Shown here: positions 8,159-17,603 of the stretch, in pieces
How the letters are laid out: every line of letters begins with the position of its first letter
How positions within the stretch are numbered: the stretch's first letter is position 1
Assembly: GCF_002240415.1 (NCBI RefSeq)
Contig: NZ_CP020028.1
Span: forward strand, 2,877,501 to 2,941,500
DNA length: 64,000 nucleotides
DNA from: Paenibacillus kribbensis
Lineage (GTDB): Bacteria; Bacillota; Bacilli; Paenibacillales; Paenibacillaceae
Direction: 5' to 3'
Notes under the pieces: generated by a model
What the model was told of the DNA's origin: nothing
Databases searched by the model: none
The model's input: the letters and a program-made list of their open reading frames with translations, nothing else
Program-made: the position numbers and the translations under genes

Positions 8159-9004
8159 TCACTTAATGCCACTGCTGCCTCCACTAATATTGGCTTCATA
8201 TACATAACGCTGTCCCAATAGATAGACCAGCACCATTGGAATGGTCAAGAACAACGATGCAATCATCACGAGATTCCATGGAGGCAACTGTCCACCACTT
8301 ACTGTGGTGAGGAGCTGCACACCCAGTGCAAGCGGCATTTTCTCCGGATCATTGATGTAGATGAGTGGCCCCATGAAGTTCCCCCAGTTCCACGAGAACG
8401 AGAAGATAGCGATGGCGGCCAGAATTGGATAGGTCAGTGGCATGATAATCTTCCAGTAGATCCCCGGATGTCCCATGCCGTCGATCATGGCGGCTTCATC
8501 CAGCGACCTCGGTATGCTCATTACGAACTGCCGGATCAGGAACACATTAAACGCACCGGCAAAAAAGCTCGGCACAATCAGCGGATAAAACGTGTTGATC
8601 CAGTCCAAATGACGGAAGATGATGAACTGCGGGACCATTGTTACCTCACCCGGGATCATCATTGTGCTGAGCAGCACGATGAACAGGAACCGACTGCCCT
8701 TGGCCTGTATACGTGCAAAGCCGTATGATACGACCGAAGCCGACAGCACCGAGCCGATAATGGTGAACATGGTGATCATAACCGAATTTTCCAGATAAGT
8801 GCCCAGGTTATTGTTTGTAAAGATGGTATAGAAGTTGGACCACTCGAATTCTCTCGGAACGAAGGTAAATGCCAGCTTAATCGTTGTCGCATCACTAGCC
8901 AGGGCTATGGAGATCATGTAGAGGAATGGCGAAGCGAGGAGCACGCCAACAAGAATCAGAAAAATGTAGGAGATGGCCTTCTCCGCGGTGGATGGATTAC
9001 TCAT
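8159..9004 (-). CDS. ABC sugar importer permease (MalG/AraQ type)
   Basis: A 281-residue inner-membrane permease with six helices and the EAA loop D-E-A-A-M-I-D-G-M-G that contacts the ATPase. With the partner permease it forms the channel of a CUT1 carbohydrate importer. It overlaps the upstream permease by 8 nt, which implies translational coupling, and ends 14 nt before the GH30 gene. No ATPase gene is present; CUT1 systems in Gram-positive bacteria commonly share one MsmX-type ATPase encoded elsewhere. The neighbouring GH43 and GH30 suggest arabino- or galacto-oligosaccharides as substrate. Confidence 0.92.
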   Translation of the reverse strand: MSNPSTAEKAISYIFLILVGVLLASPFLYMISIALASDATTIKLAFTFVPREFEWSNFYTIFTNNNLGTYLENSVMITMFTIIGSVLSASVVSYGFARIQAKGSRFLFIVLLSTMMIPGEVTMVPQFIIFRHLDWINTFYPLIVPSFFAGAFNVFLIRQFVMSIPRSLDEAAMIDGMGHPGIYWKIIMPLTYPILAAIAIFSFSWNWGNFMGPLIYINDPEKMPLALGVQLLTTVSGGQLPPWNLVMIASLFLTIPMVLVYLLGQRYVYEANISGGSSGIK

Positions 9005-9884
9005 TTGTTTTTCCCTCCTCGTAGTGCACCCATAACGCCGATGACCGGAAGATGAGTAGGGTTAATACCATGATCATGATGAACAGCACCCATGCAATCG
9101 CGGAAGCATAGCCCATCTTGTAGAACTGGAACGCATTCTGGAACAGGTAGGGCACGACCATCTGGCTCGCATTGTCCGGTCCCCCGGAAGTGACGATAAA
9201 TACCTGCGCGAAGGTCTGCAATGCTCCAATGATGCCGGTCACCAGGTTGAAGAAAATGACGGGCGTCAGCATCGGAAAGGTAATGTGGAAAAAAGACTGC
9301 GTGCTTTGCGCTCCGTCGATGGCAGCTGCCTCGTATAGTTCCTGAGGAATTCCCTTCATCCCGGCCAGCAGCAGCACGACACCTCCCCCGACGCCCCACA
9401 GGGACATCAGGATCAAGGCGGGCTTCACCCAGTTGGGATCAAGCAGCCAAGCTGGCCCCTGAATACCAAGTAAGGCCAGTGCTTTGTTAATCAGTCCTTT
9501 GCTCGGTGCTAGCAGGTGCACGAACAGCAGTGAGCTGGCCACTACCGGAACGACAGAAGGCAGATAGAACAGAATCCGGAAGAAGGTAATACCCTTGATC
9601 TTCTTGTTCAGGTAATAGGCAATACATAGCGAAATTGCCATGCCCAGTGGTATGGAGATCAACGCGTAAAAGAAGGTGTTGCCCACCGACTTCCAGAACA
9701 GCGGATCATCGGTCAGCAAGGTCTTGTAATTGTCCAATCCGATGAATGACGGGGACTGGAACAAATCCCAGTTGGTGAAACTCATATAAATCGAGAACAG
9801 GATCGGCCCCAGTGTCAGCCCGACGAACCCGATCAGCCAAGGCGAGATGAAGATATAGAACCATTTGCCGTCCTTTTGCTTCAC
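8997..9884 (-). CDS. ABC sugar importer permease (MalF/AraP type)
   Basis: A 295-residue permease with about six helices, the N-terminal W-L-I-G-F-V-G-L-T pattern of CUT1 permeases, and the EAA loop Y-E-A-A-A-I-D-G-A near residue 205. It pairs with the following permease. Translation starts at a GTG (9884) after GGGAGGG. It follows the binding-protein gene by 104 nt in the same operon. Confidence 0.92.
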   Translation of the reverse strand: MKQKDGKWFYIFISPWLIGFVGLTLGPILFSIYMSFTNWDLFQSPSFIGLDNYKTLLTDDPLFWKSVGNTFFYALISIPLGMAISLCIAYYLNKKIKGITFFRILFYLPSVVPVVASSLLFVHLLAPSKGLINKALALLGIQGPAWLLDPNWVKPALILMSLWGVGGGVVLLLAGMKGIPQELYEAAAIDGAQSTQSFFHITFPMLTPVIFFNLVTGIIGALQTFAQVFIVTSGGPDNASQMVVPYLFQNAFQFYKMGYASAIAWVLFIMIMVLTLLIFRSSALWVHYEEGKTNE

Positions 9885-9988
9885 GTCAAGCCCTCCCTAT
9901 TGACGAGAGAGAAAATGGAACCTGCACGGTATCCAAATTCCATTCATCCTCTCTCTTCTATGCTATTGAACTTGCCAAAGCTGTGCAG

Positions 9989-11254
9989 TTACGGGTATAG
10001 TTTCTCCATCCCACTCTGAATCTGGGTCACCGTATCGTCTAGTGACGCCTTATTGTTGAAGTAGACACTCAACTTATCATTGATCAGCTTCATCATTTCA
10101 TTCCATTTCGGATTGAAGGGCTCCGCGTAGATTTTCGATTCGCTGAAGGCTGCCATATTGATTTTTTTGCCTCCATATTCGGCATTGAGGAATTCGTCAC
10201 TCGATAGCCCCGCCTTGGTCGCTGGTGCATCCTGCCCCGCCTTAATTAATGGCATCTGGCCGTTCAGTGTCGTCAGTGCCTCAATGACCTTGAAGGCTTC
10301 TTCCTTATGCTCGGATGCATTCGTAATCGTGAAGCCGTTGAAAAATGCATTCGTCTCACCCCAGATGGAAGCGATATCCCAGTTGATGCCTTCCACTTTT
10401 GCGAGCGAGCCAATGTTCCAGAAACCGGTGGTTTCCATAGCGATCTTGCCTTGGGCAAACAGAGGGTCAGCCCCGATATTGCCCATGTCGGCAATCTCCG
10501 TTGGTGTCGGTCCGACGCCGTACTTGAAGGTAAGGTCATTCATAAACTGCAGGGCATTGCGCACAGGTTCCGTGTTAAAGGTAGGCTTACCCTCTTGGTC
10601 GAACAGAGAGCCGCCGTTCTGATAGATCAGCTGCATCCACTGCGGCCACCAACTGCCTGGATAGTACCCCCATTGAATGGTCTTGCCGTTCTCTTTGACC
10701 GTCAGCTTCTGGGCTGCATCCATTAAATCCTGCTGGGTCCAGTCCTTAGATGGATATTTCACTCCAGCCTTGTCAAATAAGTCCTTGTTGTAAAAGAGGA
10801 TCATCGCTCCCGCCCGATCCGGCATACCGTACTGCTTGCCATCATACTTCATCAAGTTCATAATATCCTCGGAATAGCGTTCCGACATATTCACATTGTT
10901 CGTCTGGATCATATCGTCCAGCGCAATAATTTGCTTTTTGGAGGCATATGCTTGATAGTTCTCAGCAATCATCATGATGTCCAGCGCTGTACCCCCAGCG
11001 ATCATGGTCTGTACCTTCTGATCGTAATCCCCGGCCACCAGATTCAGCTTCACGTTGATATCCGGGTAGGTCTGCTTCACGATATCCAGCCGCTCTTGAT
11101 AGATTTTCTTCTCATTCTCCGAACCCCAGATGGTCATCGTCAGATTTACCTTGCCGTCGGGCCCGGATGCACTGCTCCCCCCTTTACTGCAAGCCGTCAG
11201 ACCTAATACCATGGCCAGAATCAATAAGAAAATTACTTTCAAGCTTCTTTGCAA
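9989..11254 (-). CDS. ABC importer sugar-binding lipoprotein (CUT1)
   Basis: An extracellular solute-binding protein of family 1 that captures oligosaccharide for the two downstream permeases. The mature protein has M-T-I-W-G at its start and the usual hinge patterns (L-F-Y-N-K-D-L-F, F-A-Q-G-K-I-A-M). I start at the TTG at 11254, eight bases after AAGGGGG. This gives a compact lipoprotein signal, L-Q-R-S-L-K-V-I-F...L-T-A-C, with the lipobox Cys around residue 22. A longer start would put 18 odd residues before it. The length (about 421) is usual. Two LacI-type operator repeats lie 60-115 nt upstream. Confidence 0.9.
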   Translation of the reverse strand: MQRSLKVIFLLILAMVLGLTACSKGGSSASGPDGKVNLTMTIWGSENEKKIYQERLDIVKQTYPDINVKLNLVAGDYDQKVQTMIAGGTALDIMMIAENYQAYASKKQIIALDDMIQTNNVNMSERYSEDIMNLMKYDGKQYGMPDRAGAMILFYNKDLFDKAGVKYPSKDWTQQDLMDAAQKLTVKENGKTIQWGYYPGSWWPQWMQLIYQNGGSLFDQEGKPTFNTEPVRNALQFMNDLTFKYGVGPTPTEIADMGNIGADPLFAQGKIAMETTGFWNIGSLAKVEGINWDIASIWGETNAFFNGFTITNASEHKEEAFKVIEALTTLNGQMPLIKAGQDAPATKAGLSSDEFLNAEYGGKKINMAAFSESKIYAEPFNPKWNEMMKLINDKLSVYFNNKASLDDTVTQIQSGMEKLYP

Positions 11255-11312
11255 ACTAAGCGCCCCCTTAAATGTGATGAACCAAAGAAAAAATAAAATG
11301 GAACCCATTTCA

Positions 11313-11369
11313 TGAAAGGGGTTTCATTAAAGTGAGTATAAAATCCACTTCGTTAATGAAAGGGGTTCA
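11313..11369. promoter_or_regulatory. Two LacI-type operator repeats before the ABC operon
   Basis: TGAAAGGGGTTTCA (11313-11326, palindromic arms TGAAA/TTTCA) and TGAAAGGGGTTCA (11357-11369, one T shorter) flank the expected promoter of the importer. They resemble the palindrome TGAAACGGGTTTCA in front of the truncated lacI gene, so all three may be sites of one regulator. Confidence 0.55.
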
Positions 11370-11392
11370 TATTTGGTCTCATTATATTTTAC

Positions 11393-11506
11393 CTACCCAA
11401 AAAATGTGCTTGCACGCACCGGAGCCGTGTCATTCAGTACCCTGGAGACGGTAGAGACGGATACATTCGCTTCTCTTGCGATATCGTATATTGTGATCGG
11501 TGTCAT
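11393..11506 (-). pseudogene. LacI-family repressor cut to its DNA-binding head, 37 codons
   Basis: A proper gene start (AGGAAGG, then ATG) encodes M-T-P-I-T-I-Y-D-I-A-R-E-A-N-V-S-V-S-T-V, the helix-turn-helix of LacI/GalR repressors, continuing S-R-V-L-N-D-T-A-P-V. It ends after three foreign residues at a TAG. Normal family members have about 330-345 residues with a sugar-binding core and dimer interface, all lost here. The hinge helix is also missing. The stop lies in the promoter region of the ABC operon, so a deletion has probably joined the head of the gene directly to its target operon. The peptide is unlikely to repress, which would leave the operon free of its specific control. Confidence 0.88.
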
Positions 11507-11566
11507 ATGCGAAACCTTCCTTTGCATCTAATATTCCTGATTATCTTATCAGATAAAAACGCTTAG

Positions 11567-11580
11567 TGAAACGGGTTTCA
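11567..11580. promoter_or_regulatory. Palindromic operator before the truncated lacI gene
   Basis: TGAAACGGGTTTCA has perfect arms TGAAAC/GTTTCA around a 2-base centre, 61 nt upstream of the lacI start. Position and symmetry suggest former autoregulation. Confidence 0.5.
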
Positions 11581-11619
11581 TTCTTGAAGTTATCCCTAAG
11601 TCAAACTGGGCATTGTAAG

Positions 11620-11641
11620 GGCAGCCGAATGATCGGCTGCC
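11620..11641. terminator. GC-rich hairpin after the GH106-like gene
   Basis: GGCAGCCGA-atga-TCGGCTGCC, 9 bp stem, 86 nt beyond the stop codon of the gene at 11727. No T-run follows on either strand, so its role as terminator is uncertain. Confidence 0.4.
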
Positions 11642-11726
11642 TGAATCTTGCATGCTGAGCTTCTCAATTAGGCGTATTCATTCCACCGCCTTAATTTAAA
11701 ACCATAACCATTGTTTTCCCTGCTGC

Positions 11727-14336
11727 CTACTCTGCTAAATATGATTTCAATAAACGCACCGGTCCAAACAGCCCTGTCGGCTCCTGAATCATGTATTGGG
11801 ACAAGAAATCCTGCTCCTGCTTGCCGAGGTTGTTAGTGACTTCAATAATGATTTCATTCTTCCCCTTACGCAGTGCATCTCCAACTTCAACGATATAAGG
11901 TGGACAGATTTTCACTCCCAGATCTCGACCGTTGATTGTTACCTCAGCCACCTCATATACACGACCCAAGTCGATTCGGACGTCTTCGACTTCTTCTTCT
12001 AGATCGATCGACAGCTCATAACGTACTGTTCCGGAGAATCGTTCACGCCCTTCCAATCTGGAGATATCCTGAAGCGAGTCCAGAACAATTTGGGATGAAA
12101 AATGAGGATAAGCTTCAGCCGTCGAAAAGGAAATGTTCCATGGGCCGTGGATATTTGCCAGTTCGTTTACTGTTTCTCTGCCTGCTTCAACAGCCTCTTC
12201 ACTTTCAAATACCACGATCGACTCATATGGATGCAACTTGAGAGAGACAATCCTTTTTCCATTTTCCAAGGTTTGAGGAATGGACTTCAGACGGTTGTCA
12301 AAGCCATCGTAAGCGGCAATCTGCTTCCCAGTGCTTAAAGTTACCTTTGTCTCAATGATCCGGTAAGGATCTTCATTGAAGAACATGTACAGATTCCCAT
12401 CCTTCTGCTGATAGTGATAGTAACGAAGATAAGGCTGAAACTCCGATGTCCGGATATCGCTAATTCCTTCCTCCTGTAGCTGGACTGCAAAATCGCTTAA
12501 TTTTTTAATAGCTGCTCCTGCCAGAAGCAGAGGATCTACCGCTTCCCCGTACTCATTACGTACTGGCAATCCGTCCATAAAATAGACCGGGATGCCGGCA
12601 TCCGTAAGTGTCTTGACTTGCGTCAGCAGTCTTTGCGGCAAAGCTTCCGCATAGGGGATGACGAGAACCCTGAATGCTTTCCCATTGATCTTGTATTCAT
12701 TTCCCTCGGGTTCAGCTTCTACAATCAGATCGACAGGAATCACATCAAAGTCAATTTGATGCTGCATAAGCTCACGGGCAGGCTTTTGGAACAGCATATA
12801 GTCCCCAAGCCACTCCGCTTCCGCATGATAAAGCAGCCCTACAGGAGCAACATGCTCCCCTCCATTCAGCAGGTGGCTGACACGGTTGAGGTAGTTGAAC
12901 AGCTCCCTCATGAACCGATATTGCGGATTATGTCCCCTCGCATCCAAATGTGGCGGGCAATCAGGGTCCGGAAATTCCTTCGGCGAAAAAGCATGAGGAA
13001 CAAAATGGGTGACGCCCCGGACCAGCATATGATCCGTTATCCATTTCATCAGCTTAATGCCTTCCGCCCAACCATAGGCTCCGTATACTTCACACAGGGT
13101 GCGGTTGTTTTTCTTGGGATCGAGGTGCCCCAAGGATGTGCCCATTTTGGCAAGTCCATAATGGAAAAACTCGCCGTCCCATCCTTTAGCCGTCATAGAT
13201 TTGAACGTCCCTTTGTCCATACCAGGCATAATTTGATTTAACACCACATCAATACCGGACATATCTTGCTCCCAAATGGCTCTGAAGAAATGTCCGGCTC
13301 CATAGCCAAGGCGAGCATGCGCATTGTTGTCTTCGATCAGATGACCGATATATTCAACACCACGCTCGCGGCACCAGGCTGCTAATGTACCAGTAAAGGA
13401 CTCACCGTACATACGGCTGATCATATCCATATATTTATAGCGAATCGAGTGCTCGGTTCCTTGCCCCTCTACCGTGGACAGCAGCGGAAGCTGAAGCCGC
13501 TCCTCAGGTGTAAATTTTTCGAGAAGTCCTTCTTTCCAGGGGAAAACCATTTCGGCTCTGCCGATGGCCCCAAACGCGCCATGCATATTTCCAAAACGCG
13601 GCTCATCCGAGAAAAAGCCGGCGAACGTTTTTCCAAAATCATGTTTATAATGCTGGTAATGAGGTTCATACACCTCCTCAATCAATACTTTTACCGCTTC
13701 CGGATCTAGCGGGTTTAAATATCCATCCGTATGGGGTTCTCCCCCATGCACTGTCTGCAGCATAATAAATATCCGCCAATCCCCTTCCGGTATGTCCCAA
13801 TACAAAACTCCGTTTTTCTCAAAAGAGGTCACATCCTGCAGGGTTAAAGGATCTACGCTGTTCTCTCCAGTTCGACGAGCAGCAACGATCCCCAGAATTT
13901 CATCCTGAATCGGGACTGGTTTCAAATCAAGACTCATCCGATTCCCGGGGCTGCCCCATTTCACCAGAAAAGAGGAGTCCTTCAGAGGGCCCACAAAATC
14001 CAATTGATGAATTTTTAAATATTTTTTGGCATGCTGCGGATATTCAGAAACGATTTTACCGTTGGCATAACCTGTAGGAAAATGAGAGTCATCCAGAAGC
14101 CACACCTTCATGCCCCGGTTGCGAGCCTCATCCATGATGATATCCATATCCCTCCACCAAAGCTCACCAACAAAATCCGGATGTGGTCTGGACTCCACAC
14201 ACAAAGCCTGAATGCCGGCATCCTGAACTTTACCTACGGCTTCTCTGAGAATCTCTTCTTCTTCACCATGAATCCAAAACAGCGGAAAAATATAATTGTC
14301 CTGCTTATTTTCCAAGACATCAGTCAGCCTTTTCAT
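11727..14336 (-). CDS. Large glycoside hydrolase related to GH106
   Basis: An 869-residue cytoplasmic enzyme (no signal peptide). The N-terminal half is a barrel-like domain with F-W-I-H-G-E-E-E, C-V-E-S-R-P-H-P-D-F and W-L-L-D-D-S-H-F-P-T-G. The middle part has F-F-S-D-E-P-R-F, a likely catalytic Glu region. The last 130 residues form a galactose-binding-like beta-sandwich with R-V-Y-E-V-A-E-V-T-I-N-G-R-D-L-G-V and N-L-G-K-Q. This layout is that of proteins annotated as GH106 alpha-L-rhamnosidase-like or 'glycosyl hydrolase family 2, sugar-binding'. Activity on rhamnose is an inference from the family only. The divergent AraC gene at 14517 probably controls it. Confidence 0.7.
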   Translation of the reverse strand: MKRLTDVLENKQDNYIFPLFWIHGEEEEILREAVGKVQDAGIQALCVESRPHPDFVGELWWRDMDIIMDEARNRGMKVWLLDDSHFPTGYANGKIVSEYPQHAKKYLKIHQLDFVGPLKDSSFLVKWGSPGNRMSLDLKPVPIQDEILGIVAARRTGENSVDPLTLQDVTSFEKNGVLYWDIPEGDWRIFIMLQTVHGGEPHTDGYLNPLDPEAVKVLIEEVYEPHYQHYKHDFGKTFAGFFSDEPRFGNMHGAFGAIGRAEMVFPWKEGLLEKFTPEERLQLPLLSTVEGQGTEHSIRYKYMDMISRMYGESFTGTLAAWCRERGVEYIGHLIEDNNAHARLGYGAGHFFRAIWEQDMSGIDVVLNQIMPGMDKGTFKSMTAKGWDGEFFHYGLAKMGTSLGHLDPKKNNRTLCEVYGAYGWAEGIKLMKWITDHMLVRGVTHFVPHAFSPKEFPDPDCPPHLDARGHNPQYRFMRELFNYLNRVSHLLNGGEHVAPVGLLYHAEAEWLGDYMLFQKPARELMQHQIDFDVIPVDLIVEAEPEGNEYKINGKAFRVLVIPYAEALPQRLLTQVKTLTDAGIPVYFMDGLPVRNEYGEAVDPLLLAGAAIKKLSDFAVQLQEEGISDIRTSEFQPYLRYYHYQQKDGNLYMFFNEDPYRIIETKVTLSTGKQIAAYDGFDNRLKSIPQTLENGKRIVSLKLHPYESIVVFESEEAVEAGRETVNELANIHGPWNISFSTAEAYPHFSSQIVLDSLQDISRLEGRERFSGTVRYELSIDLEEEVEDVRIDLGRVYEVAEVTINGRDLGVKICPPYIVEVGDALRKGKNEIIIEVTNNLGKQEQDFLSQYMIQEPTGLFGPVRLLKSYLAE

Positions 14337-14516
14337 AACACACCCATCCCATCGATTCGTTTTATCTTCTAAATTACTGTCTGTTTATTTTTAAAGTAAT
14401 CTTGAGTTCAATTCCATGATAACAAAGGTAACCTTGACTTTAATATCTTCTCAACTTAACCATTTGACTTACTAAACTTAATCTTCTATAGTGATAGCTG
14501 CAGAGGTGAATCAAAC

Positions 14517-15560
14517 ATGTATCGTGAAGAGCTCAGGCAACGTCTTATGGAAATGTCGGAAAGCGAACTTCGGCATAAAAAGGACCCCGATAGCGGGCTT
14601 CAAATGTACGAAAAAATGAGAAAAACGACTCGTGCATCCGAAGAGCCAGTGTACATATTTGAATTCGATAATGACTCGCTTCACAGTCAACGGAATTCAA
14701 AATTCCCGGAAAATGCCTTTAACAAATTACAAATCTCCCAAATGTCGATTCGCCAGCATTCCAGATACTCCAAAATTCCCGTTCACATTCATAACTATGT
14801 GGAGATTAATTATGTTTACGCCGGTCAGTGTAAGCAGCTAATTAATGGGCAGCATATCACCCTTCATGAAGGTGATCTTTGTATGCTCGATACCAATGTG
14901 CCCCACACCATTTTAGAAACAACAGAGGAAGATATCATTATAAATTTCATTATGCTTAAGCCCTTTTTTACAACTTCTTTTTTAAGCAGGCTGGCAAGTA
15001 CAGGGATTATTTCCCAATTCATTATCAATGCAGTTTCCCAGATTCAGGACCATAACCGCTATATTATTTTTCATACCGATAACGAAATCTCTTTTAAAGA
15101 AACCATGGAGAATCTGATGTGCGAATCATTTGATCCCAACATGTACTCCAAGGAAATCATCGATTCCTATATGGTAATCATGTTTAGCAAGCTTTTGCAG
15201 ACATTCCAAGGGAATCAGGAAAAACAATACATTGAAAATCCTTCCCGCACCAATCTGATTGAAATTTTGAAGTATCTCGAAGAACATTACAAGGAAGCAA
15301 CATTAGCTGCTACAGCTAAGCATTTCAACTTCCACCCCAACTATTTGAGTGCTTATCTAAGGAAAGCCACAGGCAGAACATTTAAGGAAATGATTCAAAT
15401 CCAGCGATTAACAAGCGCGGCCATGCTTCTAACCAACACTTCATTGACGGTTAACGAAGTAGCTAATGAAGTCGGTTATAACAATCTCGGATTTTTCTAT
15501 AAAAAGTTCACTTCCTTCTTCAATCAAACACCCAGCGATTACCGTAAAAAATACAGATAG
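14517..15560 (+). CDS. AraC-family transcriptional regulator with cupin sensor domain
   Basis: A 347-residue regulator. Residues about 80-170 form a cupin sugar-sensing domain (H-I-H-N-Y-V-E-I-N-Y-V and E-G-D-L-C-M-L-D-T-N-V-P-H). The last 100 residues hold two helix-turn-helix units ending in N-L-G-F-F-Y-K-K-F and Q-T-P-S-D-Y-R-K. It is divergent from the GH106-like gene across a 180-base gap, so it most likely activates that gene in response to the matching sugar. AGAGGTG precedes the ATG. Confidence 0.9.
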   Translation: MYREELRQRLMEMSESELRHKKDPDSGLQMYEKMRKTTRASEEPVYIFEFDNDSLHSQRNSKFPENAFNKLQISQMSIRQHSRYSKIPVHIHNYVEINYVYAGQCKQLINGQHITLHEGDLCMLDTNVPHTILETTEEDIIINFIMLKPFFTTSFLSRLASTGIISQFIINAVSQIQDHNRYIIFHTDNEISFKETMENLMCESFDPNMYSKEIIDSYMVIMFSKLLQTFQGNQEKQYIENPSRTNLIEILKYLEEHYKEATLAATAKHFNFHPNYLSAYLRKATGRTFKEMIQIQRLTSAAMLLTNTSLTVNEVANEVGYNNLGFFYKKFTSFFNQTPSDYRKKYR

Positions 15561-15561
15561 C

Positions 15562-15590
15562 TGACTGGCTGGCAGCAAGCTAGCCAGTCA
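15562..15590. terminator. Hairpin between convergent araC-type and PTS genes
   Basis: TGACTGGCT-11-AGCCAGTCA, a 9 bp perfect stem, starts right after the regulator stop codon and lies 22 nt past the PTS stop on the other strand. It may serve both; T-runs are weak. Confidence 0.45.
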
Positions 15591-15612
15591 AGCCTCTGGA
15601 GACATGCTTATT

Positions 15613-17502
15613 TTATCGAATGCTGAGAACAGGATCTCCAGTTTGAACTTCCTGGTTTTCAGCAGCCTGGAGTTCAATGAGTTGATGATCAAAGCTATTG
15701 GTGACAATGATGGGTATAGTGACATCATAGTTGCTCTCCACAATCATGGCAAAATCTACTTCTGCCAATAACAGCCCCTTTTTGACCCTATCATTTTCCT
15801 TCACTTTAATATCAAACGGAGCGCCTTTTAGTTTGACCGTGTTAATTCCGATATGAATAAGCAGTTCCACACCGTCCGTGGATAAAAGCGCCAAGGCATG
15901 TTTGGAATTAGCGACTGTTACAATAGTCCCGTCGAAGGGAGCGTATACTTTGTTGTCTCTCGGAATGATCGCAAAACCTTTACCCATCGCGCCGCTAGAG
16001 AAGGCCTCATCTTTGACTTCAGAGAGCGGAATAAGCATACCTTGAACAGGATTGTAAACCGTCTTCGTATCATTAATGTGCAAATCACTTGTGCCGGAAC
16101 TCTCCTCTACAGGCTCGGCTACTTTATCTGCCGCCGGCTCTGGCTGGTTTTTGTAACCAAACAGATAAGTCAGTATGGTAGCGACCACCAAGGCTGTCGC
16201 ACTGGAGGTCAAGAAGGCGTAGAAGCTCACATCAATTCCTTTTGGATTGATAAACAGCGGAGCCGCAAACATCCCTGAGCCTCCGAACCCATACATCCTG
16301 GCTCCCATAGCTGCAGTTATACCTCCGCCCATGGCTCCCGCTATTCCCGCCATAACAAAAGGCTTTTTCATGGGCAAGGAAATACCATATATCGCTGGTT
16401 CCGTGACACCCATGGCTGCTGATAAAGCGGCAGGCCCTGCGATGCTGCGGACTTTTTTGCTTTTGGCTTTGAGAAATACACCCAATGCTGCTCCGACTTG
16501 CGCTAGAACGGTAACGTTCAAAATCGCATTTACGGGATCGTAATGCAGTGTAGTGATATTATTAATCAGAACCGGTATAAAGGCATAATGAAGTCCGAAA
16601 ATGACGATGATCTGCCAAAATCCGCCCAGAATGATGCCTGCGACCACAGGGCTAAGGTTATAGATAGCCATGGTGACCTTTGCAAGACCATCACTGAATG
16701 CAGACAGTACAGGACCCACGATCAGGAATGCCAGTATTCCCGTAATGAGAATAGTGAATAGCGGAACAAATATCATTTTGAGTGAAGCAGGTAGTTTTCG
16801 TTCAAACCACTTTTCAATTTTCGCGGCCATCCAAGCTGCAAAAATAATCGGAAATAAGGACGATGTATAATTGGCCAGAACGACGGGAATGCCCACAAAG
16901 CTTAGGCTACTCCCGGCATTATAAGCGGTAACAATGTTGGGATATACCAGTGCTGCTCCAAGTACAGCCGTAATGAAAGGATTGGCACCAAACTTTTTGC
17001 CTGCAGAAAACCCAATCAAAACCGGAAGAAAATAAAACAAGCTATCTCCAAGTGCATTGAGCAAGATGTAGGTACCGTCTGTCTGCGCAAGCCAATGTAA
17101 AGCGGTAAAAAGAGCGAGAAAGCCCTTAATAATCCCCGCTGAGGCCATGACCCCAATAATTGGTGAAATAATACCGACGATCACATCAATAAGACGATTA
17201 AACGCATTTTTTTTCTTGTCCGATCCCGCTGTGTTGGATTCTTCGGTCGTAAAATGAGCGCCCAACTGATTCATAACCTCTGAATAAACGTCTTTTACTT
17301 TGTTGCCAATGACGACCTGATATTGTCCCCCGCTGATGATCGCTGTCATCACCCCGTCCAGATTCTTAATTTTGTCCGTTTGGGCAGTGGCATTGTCTTT
17401 CAGCATAAATCTTAAACGGGTAACGCAATGCTCCAAATGATCAATATTTTCTTTACCGCCAACATACTTGATAATATCTTCGGCGAGTTTGCGATTGTCC
17501 AT
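15613..17502 (-). CDS. bglP: PTS beta-glucoside-type permease EIIBCA
   Basis: A 629-residue one-piece phosphotransferase permease. The EIIB domain (1-90) has its phosphorylation Cys in E-H-C-V-T-R-L-R-F. The EIIC membrane domain (about 105-450) has roughly ten helices and the G-V-T-E-P-A-I-Y-G motif. A linker and the EIIA domain (about 480-629) follow, with the phospho-His in L-L-I-H-I-G. The order B-C-A and the length match BglP/BglF-type beta-glucoside permeases; trehalose or sucrose relatives are less likely. No LicT-type antiterminator or phospho-glycosidase is adjacent. Two overlapping cre-like sites lie upstream. Start at 17502 follows AGGAGG. Confidence 0.85.
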   Translation of the reverse strand: MDNRKLAEDIIKYVGGKENIDHLEHCVTRLRFMLKDNATAQTDKIKNLDGVMTAIISGGQYQVVIGNKVKDVYSEVMNQLGAHFTTEESNTAGSDKKKNAFNRLIDVIVGIISPIIGVMASAGIIKGFLALFTALHWLAQTDGTYILLNALGDSLFYFLPVLIGFSAGKKFGANPFITAVLGAALVYPNIVTAYNAGSSLSFVGIPVVLANYTSSLFPIIFAAWMAAKIEKWFERKLPASLKMIFVPLFTILITGILAFLIVGPVLSAFSDGLAKVTMAIYNLSPVVAGIILGGFWQIIVIFGLHYAFIPVLINNITTLHYDPVNAILNVTVLAQVGAALGVFLKAKSKKVRSIAGPAALSAAMGVTEPAIYGISLPMKKPFVMAGIAGAMGGGITAAMGARMYGFGGSGMFAAPLFINPKGIDVSFYAFLTSSATALVVATILTYLFGYKNQPEPAADKVAEPVEESSGTSDLHINDTKTVYNPVQGMLIPLSEVKDEAFSSGAMGKGFAIIPRDNKVYAPFDGTIVTVANSKHALALLSTDGVELLIHIGINTVKLKGAPFDIKVKENDRVKKGLLLAEVDFAMIVESNYDVTIPIIVTNSFDHQLIELQAAENQEVQTGDPVLSIR

Positions 17503-17577
17503 AGTATCTCCCTCCTGAAAAAGCAGTCATCATCTAGGTGTCAACAAACGAAATATCACGTAAGCAAAAAATCATTT

Positions 17578-17603
17578 TGAAAGCGCTTAATAAAGCGGTT
17601 ACA
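17578..17603. promoter_or_regulatory. Two overlapping cre-like sites upstream of the PTS gene
   Basis: TGAAAGCGCTTAAT (17578-17591, plus strand) and TGTAACCGCTTTAT (17590-17603, minus strand) each match the first 12 positions of the cre consensus. They lie 75-100 nt before the PTS start codon, so CcpA repression by preferred sugars is likely. Confidence 0.5.
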
